Shown here: positions 47,396-60,027 of the stretch, in pieces | Numbering within the stretch: the first letter of the stretch is position 1 | Layout: the number at the start of each line of letters is the position of its first letter | Source of the DNA: Motacilla alba alba | Lineage: Eukaryota; Chordata; Aves; Passeriformes; Motacillidae | Direction: 5' to 3' | Length of the DNA: 64,000 nucleotides | Assembly: GCF_015832195.1 (NCBI RefSeq) | Contig: NC_052018.1 | Coordinates: forward strand, 4,081,856 to 4,145,855 | Program-made: the position numbers and the translations under genes | Notes under the pieces: model-generated | Seen by the model: the letters and a program-made list of their open reading frames with translations, nothing else | Database searches by the model: none | Told to the model about the DNA's origin: nothing

Positions 47396-49141
47396 TGCAG
47401 CCACAGTCTCTCTGGGCAACATGTGACAGGGCCTCACCACCGTCACAGGGAAGGATTCCTTCCTAATATATCTGAGTTAAACTCTGTCAATGTGAAAACA
47501 TTTCATTCTGTCCTATCCTTTGTCTTTGCTTCTCTGATTGAAAAACCACCTGGTGTAGGATATTCAAATAGTCACAAAATATGGAAAACAATTATGGAAA
47601 CTTCAAGAACATCTTACTAGACAACAGCTCCGTGCACCTGACATGTAAGGGGGATAAGCAGTGCTCACTCTAGTGATGCTTCTGATAAACTGAGAGGAAC
47701 ATCAGGATAGATAACAAATTCTGTAAAGCAGGTGATCAAACAAAATCATGCCTCCTTTTTTTGCCAACCAAGGTGAAGAAATACAAGCTGGATGCAGCCA
47801 TCACTTGTCAATGCAGTGTGCTCGATGCCTGCCATGCCACTGGGAGAAATGACAGTCCTTGCCAGGCAGGAGGGTCTGTGCCATGTGCCCAAGTTGGCAG
47901 CTCCTTCTCCAGGTGTTTGGCAGAGCAATCTGGTCCCCCCAAACTACAAGCATTTTCTCATGCACAGCCCTGAGATGTGAAGATGTGAAGTCACAGTGAC
48001 AAGGTGACAATCATAAAAAATGCCAGAGAGGGATTCTGGACTCTCAGCAGAAGCAGAGGCACCACCTCTGCTGATGGGGCACCCCCACATTACTGATAAT
48101 GGGTTCACTGGGAGGGTTTCTTGAAGGGACTCAGAAAAGGTTCCATTCTATGCCAGAGCAGCAGATTGGTGCTAGTTTCCAGTGAGCAGGGTCTGTGTCT
48201 GTGTCCTTGGATGTGTCCCTTTAGCCCTGCATGTGTCCCACAAACAACAGCACAGCAGAGTCCTTACACAAGGCAGGATGACACAAGGCCCTGGGTTGGG
48301 AATCCTAGTCAGAAGTGTCGGAAGAGGAAAACAAAGCCTCTTGTTCTCTGGTGGAGGGGGAGAAACAGGAAAAGGAACTTTTGGGCTGCCTGTAACTCCA
48401 GCCTGGCCTCTGTGGTCTTCCCCTTCCAATGCTGCAGACAGCAGCAGACATGATAATAATGAATTGAATGTATAGAAAGATGGAGGACTCAAGTGATGCT
48501 GACGTGAAGCGGTGCTGTGGATACTGAGTATTTCATGTAGAAAAAATGCAAATGAAAGAAGGCACAGCAAATCTTTTGGTTCAGGTATTTATTTTATCCC
48601 CATCAAGCTCATGAGTCCCATGTGAGTTCTCCTCGTAGCTGTGTCAGGCTCCCTGAGGGTCTTCACTGCCATCCATTTAAGGAATGGCTCCTACTGCAGG
48701 TTTTGCAGCTGGGCCTGGAGCTGGGACCTTATAGCAAAGCTGTGGATATTTTTGGGAAGAGACTTTGCCACTATGTCTACAACTCCCTGTCTATGTCTTC
48801 TGGCATGGGAGTAGGGTACTGAGAAACAAATGGTATCTGGGCCTGTAAACACCACAACAGTGTTTTTCTTCTCCCAGAGGGAGCATCTGCAGGGCAGCCC
48901 CACCACAGGCACCCCACCCAGCCTGGCCCAGCAGGCACTGCCAGGCTCAGCGTCCCCAAAGCAGGGCCAGGCAGGAGCATCCCCAGGGCCACACGCGCTG
49001 CTCAGCCCCAGCACCATGCCCAGGGCCTTCTGCTGCCACCAAGGCAGTGGCAGCCCCAGGGGCAGCAGGCACAGCAGCCCTCCAGCAGCAGCAGCAGGAC
49101 ACGCACACACGGCCCAGCGCTGCAATGCCAAAGTGCTCGTC

Positions 49142-49147
49142 TTTATT
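49142..49147 (-). terminator. poly(A) signal, copy 13
   Basis: AATAAA on the minus strand. Confidence 0.8.
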
Positions 49148-49365
49148 CAAGCCGGGAAAAGCAGCCCCTGGCCCAAAGACACCGGGGCTGGCACCACAGG
49201 GCTGCAGCCCAGCAGCACCCAGCAGGAGCAGCTGCCACTGCTGCTGTCAGCCCAGCTGGGCACCACAGAGCCAGGGAGGGCAGGGGACATCAGGAGGGGG
49301 AGACATCAGCAGATGGGTCCAGCAGCCAGAAGTGAGTGGATGTCCTTCTTGGGAATTTCAGGGTC

Positions 49366-50830
49366 TCATCCCCAGAGTCTGTAGGAAGAAAGAAAACAAG
49401 CACATCACCTGGTGTAACTTTCCCTGCCACTCTCTCCCTTGCCCTGCAATGCCCAGGCTGTGCTGCAGCAGACTCAGGCTCAGACGAGGACTTTGTGTAG
49501 TCCTTAGTGCAGACAGGTTGGAGCTGGGCTATCTCAGAGCTGGCAGCCCTGGCTCCAGGTGTGTGTAGATGCTGCAAGTTTGGGATCATGTCCTCAGTGC
49601 TGCCCAAGGACAGGGAATGTTTCTCTCTTTGGTGGCTTTGGTGAGTGGGGAGTCCCTGGCTGACCTAGGCTTGGCAGTCCCTCTTCCAGGGCAGCTCCAA
49701 ACCCATCAAGGTCTTTTCCCTTTTTTTTTTTTTTTTTTGGCATCTACCACAAAGCATAAATGCAGGAGAGTATTTTCAGCCGTTGGCAAGAAGGAAATTT
49801 GTAACAGATTCTTTCTAGGGAAAAAGGATGAATCTTCCCCCAGCCAGGATTCCAGAGCTTACCCTCTGCAGCAGATGGTTTGTCCTGTACATCTACCAAT
49901 AGGCCTTGCAGGGGGGACACATCTCCCAAAAGAACAGTACCCTCTTCTTTGTTTGCATTGAAGTTCACTTCCTATTTCCACGAGGAAAGGCACACATGAA
50001 CCATTAAAGCAACAATCAAGGAGAGCAATGTTATAGTCAGGCTGATGCTCCCCATGAGTTTCAGGCCAAGAGAAGGGCTCATCTCCAACCCCCTACAGTC
50101 CCCCCTACAGTCACATCTTCAATTGCAATTTGTCTCCCCTCGAAAATCCCTGTGACCCTTAACTGGAGACACACTGGAACAGAGAGTAGAAAGGATCAGC
50201 GTGAGGTTGAGGAAGAGTCGTGCTGGCTCCAGCTGTGTTCCTAACTCTGCCTGGACCAGCACAGCTGCCAGGCAGTAAGGGATTCCTCACATCCCTTGTC
50301 TTGGTTGTGCCATGATTTCTGTGACCTCTGATGAAAAGTCCTTGTCCAGCCATTACAGGGATCATCCCCTGGGGCAATGAGGTTTTCGGACACTCAGTGG
50401 ATGAACTCCTGGGTAAGAAATGTCACCATTGTGGCGCAGGAAACCCCCCATCCTAACACCTCATGGGGCTCTCTGCCATCCCTCTGCACGGCAAGAGAAC
50501 ATCCAGAGAGTCCCAAACACGAACAGCTGGGTGCAGGCTTGGAGCCTGAAACCAAACCCCTTCTCAATCCACAGAAGAAGCCAGGATTCTCTTTCCATGG
50601 GCTCTCTCCAACCCAAACTGGTGTCTAGCTGGAAACTCACTTGAAAAACCCCTTTGATCTCAATCCCCTGTTTTCTTCTCATCATCCCCACAAACACAGT
50701 CACTTCCAGGGATATTGAATTACCCTGATAGGGCTCACACTTTCTCCCCACCTTCCCTTCCTCCCCTCTCACCTGCAGCACCCTGGACCAGCAGAAGGAG
50801 CAGGGGGAAGAGCAGGAACAGGATCTTCAT
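49366..50830 (-). CDS. AvBD3-like: beta-defensin copy 13 (AvBD3-like)
   Basis: Predicted 59-aa precursor, exons 50830-50773, 49971-49863 and 49378-49366 in transcript order. The 5'UTR exon ends at 51857 and resumes at 50860. The signal is the common MKILFLLFPLLLLLVQGAA form. The mature part starts GSELQC, then KQRRGYC, SFGRC, PPARPIGRC and TGQTICCR; the tail is GLWG because the split codon is GG-A. Intron 2 is the longest coding intron (801 bp) and intron 3 carries an 18-T run at 49721-49738. The frame is open and all splice sites are canonical. Confidence 0.86.
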
Positions 50831-51966
50831 GGCTGCTGCCTCTCCTGGGTCTTCACAGAGCTGCAGAGGGGACACCAAGGCAATGGGGACATGCAGGATC
50901 CCAGGTGGGGCAGAAACCTGGGCTCTGTGGCTCAGCAAAGTGCAGAGGGGCTGCCTCCAGCCACATCTGTTCATGTTTCCTTTACCTTTCCCTAAAAACA
51001 ATTCTCAGGTGTATGCCTGCCTTCAGACCTTGAGAGTATTCCACTGTCTCAGTCTCTGGGAAATAAATAACCTATGCTGATTCAATTACCTTCCTCACAG
51101 GTCTTTTAAAACCTTTTCCCAGAGCATAGACTGCAGATCTGGGACCCACTGTTGCTGACAAAATCAAAATAAATGGCCAGTGAAATTTGGGAAATGCAGA
51201 GATAAAATTGCCATTGAAATTATGGCAATACAGGGCTGTTCCTCCTTTGACTTTATGTATCAAACACATGCCCCAAACACCTGCCCAACCAACTCTGCTT
51301 CCCTGGGATCAAGAATATTCTCCCAGCTCAGCTTGGCAGTGCCCATCCCCAGTTCCAGAGCATTCTCAAGATTCCCAGCAAGGACATTCCCCAGCCCCAC
51401 ACTTGCTGCCCCTGCCCTGGGCAGCACTGACCCAGGGAGCAGCCAGAGGGCAGGGAAGTGGCCAGAAATGGGAGAAGAAATCAACCTTTTGCAGTAATTG
51501 AAAGCATGAAATGATGGGAAATATCCATACTGATTTGGTAAAAGTGCCTCCCTGTTTTAATAAGGAAGTCCCCCATTCTCACAACAATGATCTCATCTCC
51601 CTCTTGCAGCAAAGGCTCCAACCAAGTCTCTCCTGCACTTAGGAAACCAAAAGTTCGCTTTCTACATGATCTGGACTCATAGACTTCATAGACTCATAGA
51701 CTATTAAGACTTTTATTCTCTTTCCCAGGTATCTCTGATGGCCAAATTTTGCACCTGGGTTCTTCCAGCAATTTGTGCTTCAGGAGATTCTCCTCTGCTG
51801 AGCTTTGAGCTGAGACCCTGAGTGGGCAGCATTCCAGGGAAAGACCATGCACTCACCTGCCTGGAGAAGGTCTGGATGTTCAGGCAGTAGCAAACCCAAG
51901 AGGAACCTGGCTGTGTGCAGGTGCCCTTGGGGCCAGGGAATGCTGCAAGACCCCAAAGACGCTGGG

Positions 51967-52160
51967 TTTATAGCAGTGCTGGTGGGTGGGACAGGCCCCA
52001 GTTGCTGCTGGCACAAGTGGCCTGGGCCAACCCAGGAGTGCCCCATGGCTGTGAGGGTGCTGGGGCTGGCCCTGGTCCCTCCCTGCTGCAGGGCCAGAGG
52101 CTGAGGTGCCTCCTGGGGCTGTTGCAATCAATGTCACCGTTGTCCCCATGCAACACCTCT
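51967..52160 (-). promoter_or_regulatory. promoter of copy 13
   Basis: TATA box at 51972-51967; C-EBP-like element at 52131-52121. The first-exon donor is at 51856. Confidence 0.75.
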
Positions 52161-52199
52161 TGTGACATCCACGGCACAGCAGCAACAGGCTGTGGGGCA

Positions 52200-53320
52200 G
52201 GAGAGGGCTGGGATGGACAAGGAAGAGTGATTCATGCTGGGAAGAGGAGAAATGAGGAAAACGCTTCCTTCTTTGTGTCCTCTCATTTTATTAAGTCTAC
52301 AAATACCCAGAGTGGGATGTGGAAGATCAGACTGAATACTGCAAATGTGCTCATCTTTGTACGGTGAAAGATTTACCTCTCATTTCACCTCAACAGCCTT
52401 GTTTGCATAGTTTGTAGAGAAGAGGGACAAAATAAAATTTCAGGTTTAGCACAGGGGAAGGAAAGAACACAGGAAGAAGGGTTGATATGAACATCTCTCA
52501 CCAAACTATCCAGTTCTAGAGAGCAATGTCAACAATTTAGCAGAGGAAATATCCACAATCAGCACCAGGGAAAGATCTGATTGGGTATTAGGAACAGTTT
52601 CTTTGAAGAATCAGTAATCAGTTTTGGGACAGGCTGCCTAGAGAAGTGGCAGAATTACCAACTCTGGAGTATTTAAAAGCCATCTGGATGTGGCATTTAG
52701 GGACTTGGTTTAGTGGTGGACTTGGCAGTGCTGAGGCAATTGTTGCACTCAATGAGCTTAAAGGGCCTTTCCAACATCACTAATTCTATGACTCTCTGAT
52801 TCCTGGGAGAGAAAGCTGTCCCTGAGCCAGGCAGGGTCCCCAGTTACCATTATACCCACAAGTACATGGACGCAAATATGTAGTGAACCATTCAAATGCC
52901 AGCACCTGAGGTTTGCTCTACAGACAGGGAGAGCCCTTGCCTTTCATGGACCAGAGAACTGTCACTCCAGACTGCCTGAGATGGGCAGAGAGGCCAGGAC
53001 ATTCTGCATACTCCCAAGGGAAAACAAATGTGGTAATTTCCACAGCAATGGCACCATTTCAAATGTCACCCAGCCCAAGATTTGAACAGCTTCCTCCTGC
53101 TCCTGTTTGCTGGGATGGGGTGTGGAGCAGCACAGCCACAGCAAGAAGGGCTGTGGTGCTGGAACAGGACAAGGAGGAGCAGCAGGGGCAACTCTTTCGG
53201 GTCACCATGGCCATGCCCGCTCAAGGGACAGCCCCCAACACAACTTAGCATATAAAACTGTGGCTGTTAGGGAGAGCAGACACATGGAACTGGCAGGACC
53301 AGCACAGGCATCCCGATTCC
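52200..53320. other. spacer between copies 13 and 14
   Basis: Second spacer type with a forward CR1 at 52560-52805, then flank leading into the 3' block of copy 14. No gene seen. Confidence 0.65.
52560..52805 (+). mobile_element. CR1 fragment between copies 13 and 14
   Basis: Forward CR1 tail ending in CTAATTCTATGACTCT, typical of the CR1 3' repeat. Confidence 0.7.
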
Positions 53321-53588
53321 CCAGAGGGAGCATCTGCAGGGCCGCCCCACCACAAGCACCACACCCAGGCTGGCCCAGCAGGCACTGCCAGGCTCAGCGT
53401 CCCCAAAGCAGGGCCAGGCAGGAGCATCCCCAGGGCCACACGCGCTGCTCAGCCCCAGCACCATGCCCAGGGCCTTCTGCTGCCACCAAGGCAGTGGCAG
53501 CCCCAGGGGCAGCAGGCACAGCAGCCCTCCAGCAGCAGCAGCAGGACAAACACACACGGCCCAGCCCTGCAATGCCAAAGTGCTCGTC

Positions 53589-53594
53589 TTTATT
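53589..53594 (-). terminator. poly(A) signal, copy 14
   Basis: AATAAA on the minus strand. Confidence 0.8.
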
Positions 53595-53829
53595 CAAGCC
53601 GGGAAAAGCAGCCCCTGGCCCAAAGACACCGGGGCTGGCACCACAGGGCTGCAGCCCAGCAGCACCCAGCAGGAGCAGCTGCCACTGCTGCTGTCAGCCC
53701 AGCTGGGGACCGCACAGCCAGGGAGGGCAGGGGACATCAGCAGATAGGGGCATCAGGAGGTGGGGACATCAGCAGATGGGTCCAGCAGCCAGAAGTGAGG
53801 GGTATGTCCTGCTTAGGAATTTCAGGGTT

Positions 53830-55058
53830 TCAAGTCCACATACTGTAAAAAGAAAACAGACAAGCTCATCACCTGGTGTAACTTTCCCTGCTACTCTCTC
53901 CCCTGCCCTGCAATGCCCGGGCTGTGCTGCAGCAGACTCAGGCTCAGGGGAGGTGAGGTGCAGTCCTTAGTGCAGACAGGTTGGAGCTGGGCTATCTCAG
54001 TGCTGGCAGCCCTGGCTCCAGGTCTGTGCAGAAGCAGCAAGTTTGGGATCGTGTCCTCGGTGCTGCCCAAGGACAGGGAATGTTTCTCTCTTTGGTGGCT
54101 TTGGTGAGTGGGGAGGCCCTGGCTGTCCTGGCACTCCTTCAGCCCCACTCAGGACACCTCCAAACCCCCAAAGCCTTTTCCCTTTCATTTTTGAGCATCT
54201 CTCTCAAAGCATAAATGCAGGAGAGTATTTATCATGAGTCATCAATAAAGAAATTTGTAACAGATTCTTCTGTGGAAAAAAGAGAAAACTCTCTTCAGCC
54301 AGAAAATCCAGATATTACCTTTTGCAGCACAAGGCTGTGTCTGTACATCTTCCAATAGTTCTTAGAGGGGGGCGACATCTTACAGAAGAACAGATTCCTC
54401 CTCTCTCTCTGCATTGAATTCTACTCCCTGTTTCCATGAGGAAAGACATACACAGAATAATTACAGCAGTAATCTGGCAGAGTGGGGTGAGCTTGCAGTC
54501 CTGCTGGCAGGACTCCTTACATCCCACATCCCTGTTCTGGCTCTGCCATGATTTGTGTGACCTCTGATGAAAAGTCCTTGTCCAGCTCTTGCAGGGATTA
54601 TCCCCTGGGGTGATGAGGATTTGGAACACTCAGTGGATGAACCACTGCGTAAGAAGTGTCACTTCTGTGTCCCAGGAAACCCCCCCATCCAAACACCCCC
54701 TGGGGCTCTCTGCCATCCCTGTGCAGGGCAAGAGACTCCTAAACAGGAATAGCTGAGTGCAGGCTTGGAGCCTGAAACCAAACCCCTTCCTGACTCACAG
54801 AACAGGCCAGGCTTTTTTTTCCCATTGAGTCACTCCACCCCAAATCAGTGTCCATCTGGAAACTCACTCAAAAAAACAGCTTTGATCTTGATACCCCATT
54901 ACCTTCTCATCATTCCCACAAGCATGGTCACTTCCAGGGACATTGAATTCCCACTGCTGGTTGTTCACACTTTCCCCCATCTCCCCTCTTCCCTTCTCAC
55001 CTGCAGCACCCTGGACCAGCAGAAGGAGCAGGGGGAAGAGCAGGAACAGGATCTTCAT
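53830..55058 (-). CDS. AvBD3-like: beta-defensin copy 14 (AvBD3-like), retroelement in intron 1
   Basis: Predicted 59-aa precursor, exons 55058-55001, 54427-54319 and 53842-53830 in transcript order. The mature part starts GSRIQC, with RERGGIC (Ile before the second Cys), SSVRC and TDTALCC; the tail is SMWT. The exon 3 donor is GTAATA, weaker than the GTAAGG of sister copies. Exon 2 begins at 55088. The 5'UTR exon with its TATA box lies 3.3 kb upstream (ending at 58396) because about 2.6 kb of retroelement-like sequence interrupts intron 1. The coding part is intact, but transcription must cross the insertion. Confidence 0.83.
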
Positions 55059-56139
55059 GGCTGCTGCCTCTCCTGGGTCTTCACAGGGCTGCAGAGGGGA
55101 CACCAGGGCAATGGGGACATGCAGGACCCCAGGTGGGGCAGGAGCCTGGGCTCTGTGGTTCACCAAACTGTGGATGGGCTGCCTCCAAGCCACAGGAAAT
55201 GAGGTTTCCTCTCCTTTTGTCTTTAAAACAATTCTTAGGTCTGTGCCAGCCTTCAATGCCTGGGGTATTCCACTATGTCTTAGTCTATAGGAAATCAATG
55301 ACCTAAGAGGATTCATTCCCATGACCTCCCTCAGAGCTCTCCCAAAGACCTTTCCCCACAGCACAGACCACAGAACTGAGGTCAACAGTTGCCAATTCAA
55401 ACCAAACAAAAGACCAGTGAAATTTGGGAGAGGCAGATAAAATTGCTTTTGGAATTGCTGAAAGCCTGAAATTACGGGAAATCTCTGCACTGCTGTGGGA
55501 ATAGAATCTCCTTCCTTTCTTAGGGAAAGCCCCCATTCCCCCAGCAAAGATCTTGTCTCCCTTCTGCACCATCAAGGCACCATTCCAGTCTCTCCTGTAC
55601 TTAGGAAACTTCAGGTCCACTTTCCACAAGTTCTGGCCTCTTAGACTCACATGAAGGCTTTTATTCTCTTTCCAGCGTCGCGGTTTAACGAAGTCTGGTT
55701 TTCAGTTGGGGGCCGGTCCACAGGCCGTGGGGGTGGTTCCCTGTCCCAGGGGAGCCAATCAGCTGGCTGGTTTTGAAGATTGACACCTGGTTCAACCACT
55801 TAAAAGAGTTGAACATGCCTCCATGAAGACACATTTAAAAATGAACGGAGGCTAGGAAAGGTCTCTTGCCTTCTGGTCTTTGAACAGGAAACTTCTCAGG
55901 CTGTGCAGGCCCTGTGTGGCCAGGCTGGCTCGGCCTGCAGGAGGATGTGGCATGGCTGAGATTTCTGTCCTCTGATGGGTGGTGAGCAGGCTGCTGAGCC
56001 CCTCACTGGGGACCCAGCCAGGCCCTGTCCCGGTGGGGCAGCTCAGGCCCCTTCCCAGCAGGACTGTGCCCCTTTCCCAAAGGAGCCCCCAGGTCCTTTT
56101 TTCCAGCAGCAGTGCTGGGCCGTGCTGGCTGGGGGCTAT

Positions 56140-56605
56140 TGTGGCATTCACATTCTCTGAAAAAAACCCTTTGCCCAGGATTTTTCCCCTGGGAAGCTGA
56201 GAAGCCTCAGGGAAAATGGAAATAATTCTTATCTCATTTGCTTCTCCTGTGTTGTGCTCACATGTGGAATGTGTTTGGAGATTGTTTACCCACAGGTGAT
56301 TGTTGCATTGGATTCTGGTGAGTTGTTTTCATTCATTGGCCAATCGGTGCCAAGCTGTGTCAGGACTCTGGAGAGAGTCACAAGTTTCCATTATTATCTT
56401 TTTAGCATTCTGTAAGTGTCCTTTCTGTATTCTTTACTATAGTATAGTTTAGTATTCTTTACTAAACTATATACTATATACTATCTATATATAGCTATCT
56501 ATAGCTATCTATAACTATATACTATCATGAAGTAATAAATTAGCCTTCTGAGAACATGGAGTCAGATGCATCATTCCTTCCTTCGTCAGAGATCCTGGCA
56601 AATGC
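56140..56605 (+). mobile_element. LTR-like element, forward
   Basis: Begins TGTGGCATTCACATTCTCTG, contains a CCAAT motif (GGCCAATCGG), an A/T repeat of TATAGCTATC type and AATAAA at 56534-56539 followed by TTAGCCTTCTGAGAACATGG. This layout is typical of LTRs abundant in songbird genomes, as I recall. The 3' border is approximate. It is non-coding. Confidence 0.6.
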
Positions 56606-56799
56606 CATAGGCTGTACTGGCACTGGGGGCAGCCATGCAGCCAGGACCAGCACCGGCTGCCATCGGTGCTGGGGACGGCCTTGAGGCCAGGAGCATCCAG
56701 AGCCACGTGGCTGCTGCCATCCTGGACTGGAAGCGGCCATGTGGCCATGACTGCGTGGCCAAAATCAGCACGACCAGGACAACAGTGCACAGCCGTATC

Positions 56800-57191
56800 T
56801 GCCTCAGCATGAAGGGAAGAGATGAGAATCTTGACTCCATGTTTCAGAAGGCTGATTTATTGTATTGTGATATATATTATATTAAATTGCGATACTGAAA
56901 CTATACTAAAAGAAAGAGCAAGGAGACATCGGAAGGCTAGAAAGGAATAGCAAGGAATGATAACAAAAGCTCATGAAAAGCTCATGACTGCTCTGAGCCT
57001 TGACACAGCTGGACTATTGACTGGTTGTCAAGTAGAAACAATGTGAGACCAATCAAAGATGCGCCTGTTGGTAAACCATCTCCAGACCACATTCCACAGC
57101 CATCAGACAGTTATTGTTTACATTTCTTTCCTGAGGCCTCTCAGCTTCTCAGGTGAAAATCCTACCAAAAGGATTTTCATAAAATACCACA
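56800..57191 (-). mobile_element. LTR-like element, reverse
   Basis: On the minus strand it begins TGTGGTATTTTATG at 57191 and contains GAGAAGCTGAGAGGCCTCAG and AATAAA (56861-56856) followed by TCAGCCTTCTGAAACATGG. It is related to the forward LTR at 56140 but clearly diverged, so the two are not a young LTR pair. Confidence 0.6.
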
Positions 57192-57199
57192 GTGACAGA

Positions 57200-58246
57200 G
57201 CTGGTGGCCAGCACGGTTTGCACGGTGTTGGCAGAGACCTCGTGACCAACAGCGAGAGGCACTGTGAGCAATTTTCCCAATGAAGAGCCTGGATGGGATC
57301 AAACTTTCAGCACTGCAGAACTCTGTAAAAACTGTTTCAATTGATAAAGCTTGAGAACAAATGAGAACACACTGGTTCTCTCCTGAATAAGGAAAAGGAA
57401 AGGGTGAAGACACGATGAGAGAACAACATGGGACATTGAGGTCAGCGAGGAAGGAGTCAAATTTTAGATGGGAGGGGATTGAGGAGATGCCTTAGTTTTT
57501 GGGCTGAAATTCTCTTGTGGGGCTATGGTGAAGATATAATTGATATATCAGGCTTTGTTTTTTCCCTGTAATTCATGGATTGCACTGGGGGGATGTACCA
57601 TTCTAACTACAGCTGTGAGCAGAAGAACCAGTGTTGAAATAAGCAGATGTTCCAGTATGTTCTCATATGATCCAATGAGAAGCTTGAACAGAGAGAGATG
57701 AGAAATTTTGCCCCAGGAATAAAAGAGGAAAACCTGTGTTTTCCCAGAGATGGATGAAGAGAACTTTTGCTTTTGTGCTAGGACAGCTCACCCTTAAAAT
57801 ATCGCCCCAATAAGTTGACATAGCCCATGAGAGCAGCTGCGGGAGAGCTGCAAGGCATCGGGGGTGGGGGTGGGACTTTCACACTGTGAACACATTTTCC
57901 TTTCCTGGGCAGCTGATTCACTGTTACATTGAAGCCACGAGGGAACTGTTTCTTGTGGAAAGGTCTCCATGGCACAGCAAGAGAGATTCCTCTCCCTAAG
58001 AGAACCGAAGAAAGACTATTTTAGAGGTGGTAAACTGACTGAAAGTCCCAGGTTTTGTCTTGTTACAATGTCAGTGGGAAAGAAAAGAGGGTGTGGAGGG
58101 AGGGGAATTGTTCTGAAAGTTTAGTTGGATTTCTTCTTCTTATTTTATTTAATTCTGTTAATAATTTTTTTCTTTATACCCGTTGAAGTTTTAGCAGCAG
58201 AAAATGAGTAAATAATTCTAGTGGGTGCATGGGCATTTGGCCAGCA
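57200..58246. mobile_element. probable retroelement-derived sequence
   Basis: A/T-rich compared with the defensin units and absent from them. It resembles non-coding leader or LTR sequence of avian endogenous retroviruses (AATAAAAGAGG near 57718; a TTTTATTTAATTCTG stretch near 58142). No long reading frame. Classification is tentative. Confidence 0.4.
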
Positions 58247-58498
58247 TTAGACCCACTGCACCCAGCCATCTCTGATGGCCAAATATTCCACCTGGCTGCT
58301 TCCAACACTTTGTCTTTTCAGAGACCCTGTGGTGCTGGGCTTTGAGCTGGGACCATGAGTGGGCAGGATTCCAGAGAGAGAGACCATGCATTCACCTTCC
58401 TGAAAAAGATCTTGGTGTGCAGGCAGCAGCAAACAGGAATGGCTGTGTGCAGATGCCCTTGGGGCCAGGGAATGCTGCAGTGGCCCAAAGACGCTGGG

Positions 58499-58655
58499 TT
58501 TATAGCAGTGCTGGTGGGTGGGACAGGCCCCAGCTGCTGCTGGCACAAGTGGCCTGGGCCAACCCAGGAGTGCCCCATGGCTGTGGGGGTGCTGGGGCTG
58601 GCCCTGGTCCCTCCCTGCTGCAATCAATGTCACCGTTGTCCCCATGCAACACCCA
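58499..58655 (-). promoter_or_regulatory. promoter of copy 14, with internal deletion
   Basis: TATA box at 58504-58499. Relative to copy 13 about 36 bp are missing at 58618, between two CTG(C/T)TGCA-like motifs. This moves the C-EBP-like element closer to the TATA box and changes its end from GTTGCAATC to GCTGCAATC. The first-exon donor is at 58395. Confidence 0.65.
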
Positions 58656-58699
58656 CGTCTTGTGACACCTGTGGCACAGCAGCAACAGGCTGGGCCGGG

Positions 58700-59750
58700 G
58701 GAACAGATCTGCACTGCAGAGGTGAGGGGAGCTTGTGGTGACAGCTGCAGGGTCAGTGCCAGGACAGGTGAGCACAGGGAGAGGAAGGGCCATGGCAAGC
58801 AGGGATGGTCTGAAGATCCCTCACCAAAATGTCCACTTCTGGGAGGCAACGGCCGTGGAAGCTTTTGGGTTTGGGCTGTCTTCTCTAAGGTCACAGCTGA
58901 GACCATCAGAGGAAACGGCTTAATTAGCACTAGGAAAGTTTTAGATTGGATATTAGGAACAATTTCTTGGAAGAAAGGGAGGTCAGACATTGGATCAGGC
59001 TGCCCAGGGCACAGAAGGAGTAACCATCGCTGGTAGGATTTAACAGCCATATAGATGTGGCACTTGGAGACGTGTTAATGCTGGGGGAATGGTGGGACCC
59101 GATGATCTCAAAGGGCTTTCCAAACATTAGTAATAAAAAGCCATTATAATACATTACATTACATTAAAATACATTACATTTTAAAAAAATCATAATACAA
59201 ACATTAGTAGTAAAAAATTCTCTGAGTCCATGACTCTTGTGAGGGAAAGTCTTCACTGCAACAGGCAGGGACACGAGTTGCTCCCATGGGCATCTGGACC
59301 TGGACACACACAGGTATTGAGTCACTCAAATCCCAATGCCTGAGGTTTGCTTTGCAAGCATGGACAAGTCACTGCTGTCAATAGAGGAGTGTTGTCACCC
59401 CAGACTGCCTGAGATGGGCAGAGAAAAGACAACACATTTATTACCTGTGTGTAAAATTTTGGACATTTCTTGGCCATGCTAAATTTGGAGCCTTTTCACT
59501 GCTCACCTGAATCAGGAGCTACATGATCTCCTCCTCCTCCTGTCTGCTGGGATGGGGTGTGGAGCAGCACAGCCCCAGTGGGGAGAGCCGTGGGCTGGAA
59601 CAGGACAAGGAGGAGCAGCAGGGGCAGCTCCCATGGGTCACTATGGCCATGGCCATGCCCATTCAAGGGACAGAGATCCCAGCACAGCTCTGCACATGAG
59701 GCCATGGCTGTTGGGGACAAGGAACATCTGGGACTGGCAGGGATCCCAAT
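58700..59750. other. spacer between copies 14 and 15
   Basis: Second spacer type with a CR1 fragment and a short ATTACATT simple repeat. No gene seen. Confidence 0.65.
58925..59240 (+). mobile_element. CR1 fragment between copies 14 and 15
   Basis: Forward CR1-like tail, interrupted by an A/T-rich ATTACATT-type simple repeat at about 59150-59210, then TCCATGACTCTTG. Confidence 0.65.
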
Positions 59751-60021
59751 TCCCCAGAGGGAGCATCTGCAGGGCAGCCCCACCACAGGCACCCCACCCA
59801 GGCTGGCCCAGCAGGCACTGCCAGGCTCAGCGTCCCCAAAGCAGGGCCAGGCAGGAGCATCCCCAGGGCCACACGCGCTGCTCAGCCCCAGCACCATGCC
59901 CAGGGCCTTCTGCTGCCACCAAGGCAGTGGCAGCCCCAGGGACAGCAGGCACAGCAGCCCTCCAGCAGCAGCAGCAGGACACACACACACGGCCCAGCCC
60001 TGCAATGCCAAAGTGCTCGTC

Positions 60022-60027
60022 TTTATT
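60022..60027 (-). terminator. poly(A) signal, copy 15
   Basis: AATAAA on the minus strand, still conserved although the splice sites of the gene are altered. Confidence 0.75.

Larger units (their letters stand above)
55674..58267. mobile_element. 2.6-kb retroelement-like insertion in copy 14 intron 1
   Basis: Copy 13 has the uninterrupted intron (CTTTTATTCTCTTTCC followed closely by ATCTCTGATGGCC at 51710-51743). In copy 14 the same two flanks are separated by this block. It contains two LTR-like segments in opposite orientation plus retroelement-like DNA at 57200-58246. The part 55674-56139 is GC-rich and I do not recognise it. No coding capacity for a retroviral protein is seen. No clear target-site duplication was visible. 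Confidence 0.7.

Noticed and set aside
55674..58267. Search for retroviral gag, pol or env coding remains in the insertion
   Set aside because: Only LTR-like and non-coding sequence was seen; open frames are short and without recognisable domains.
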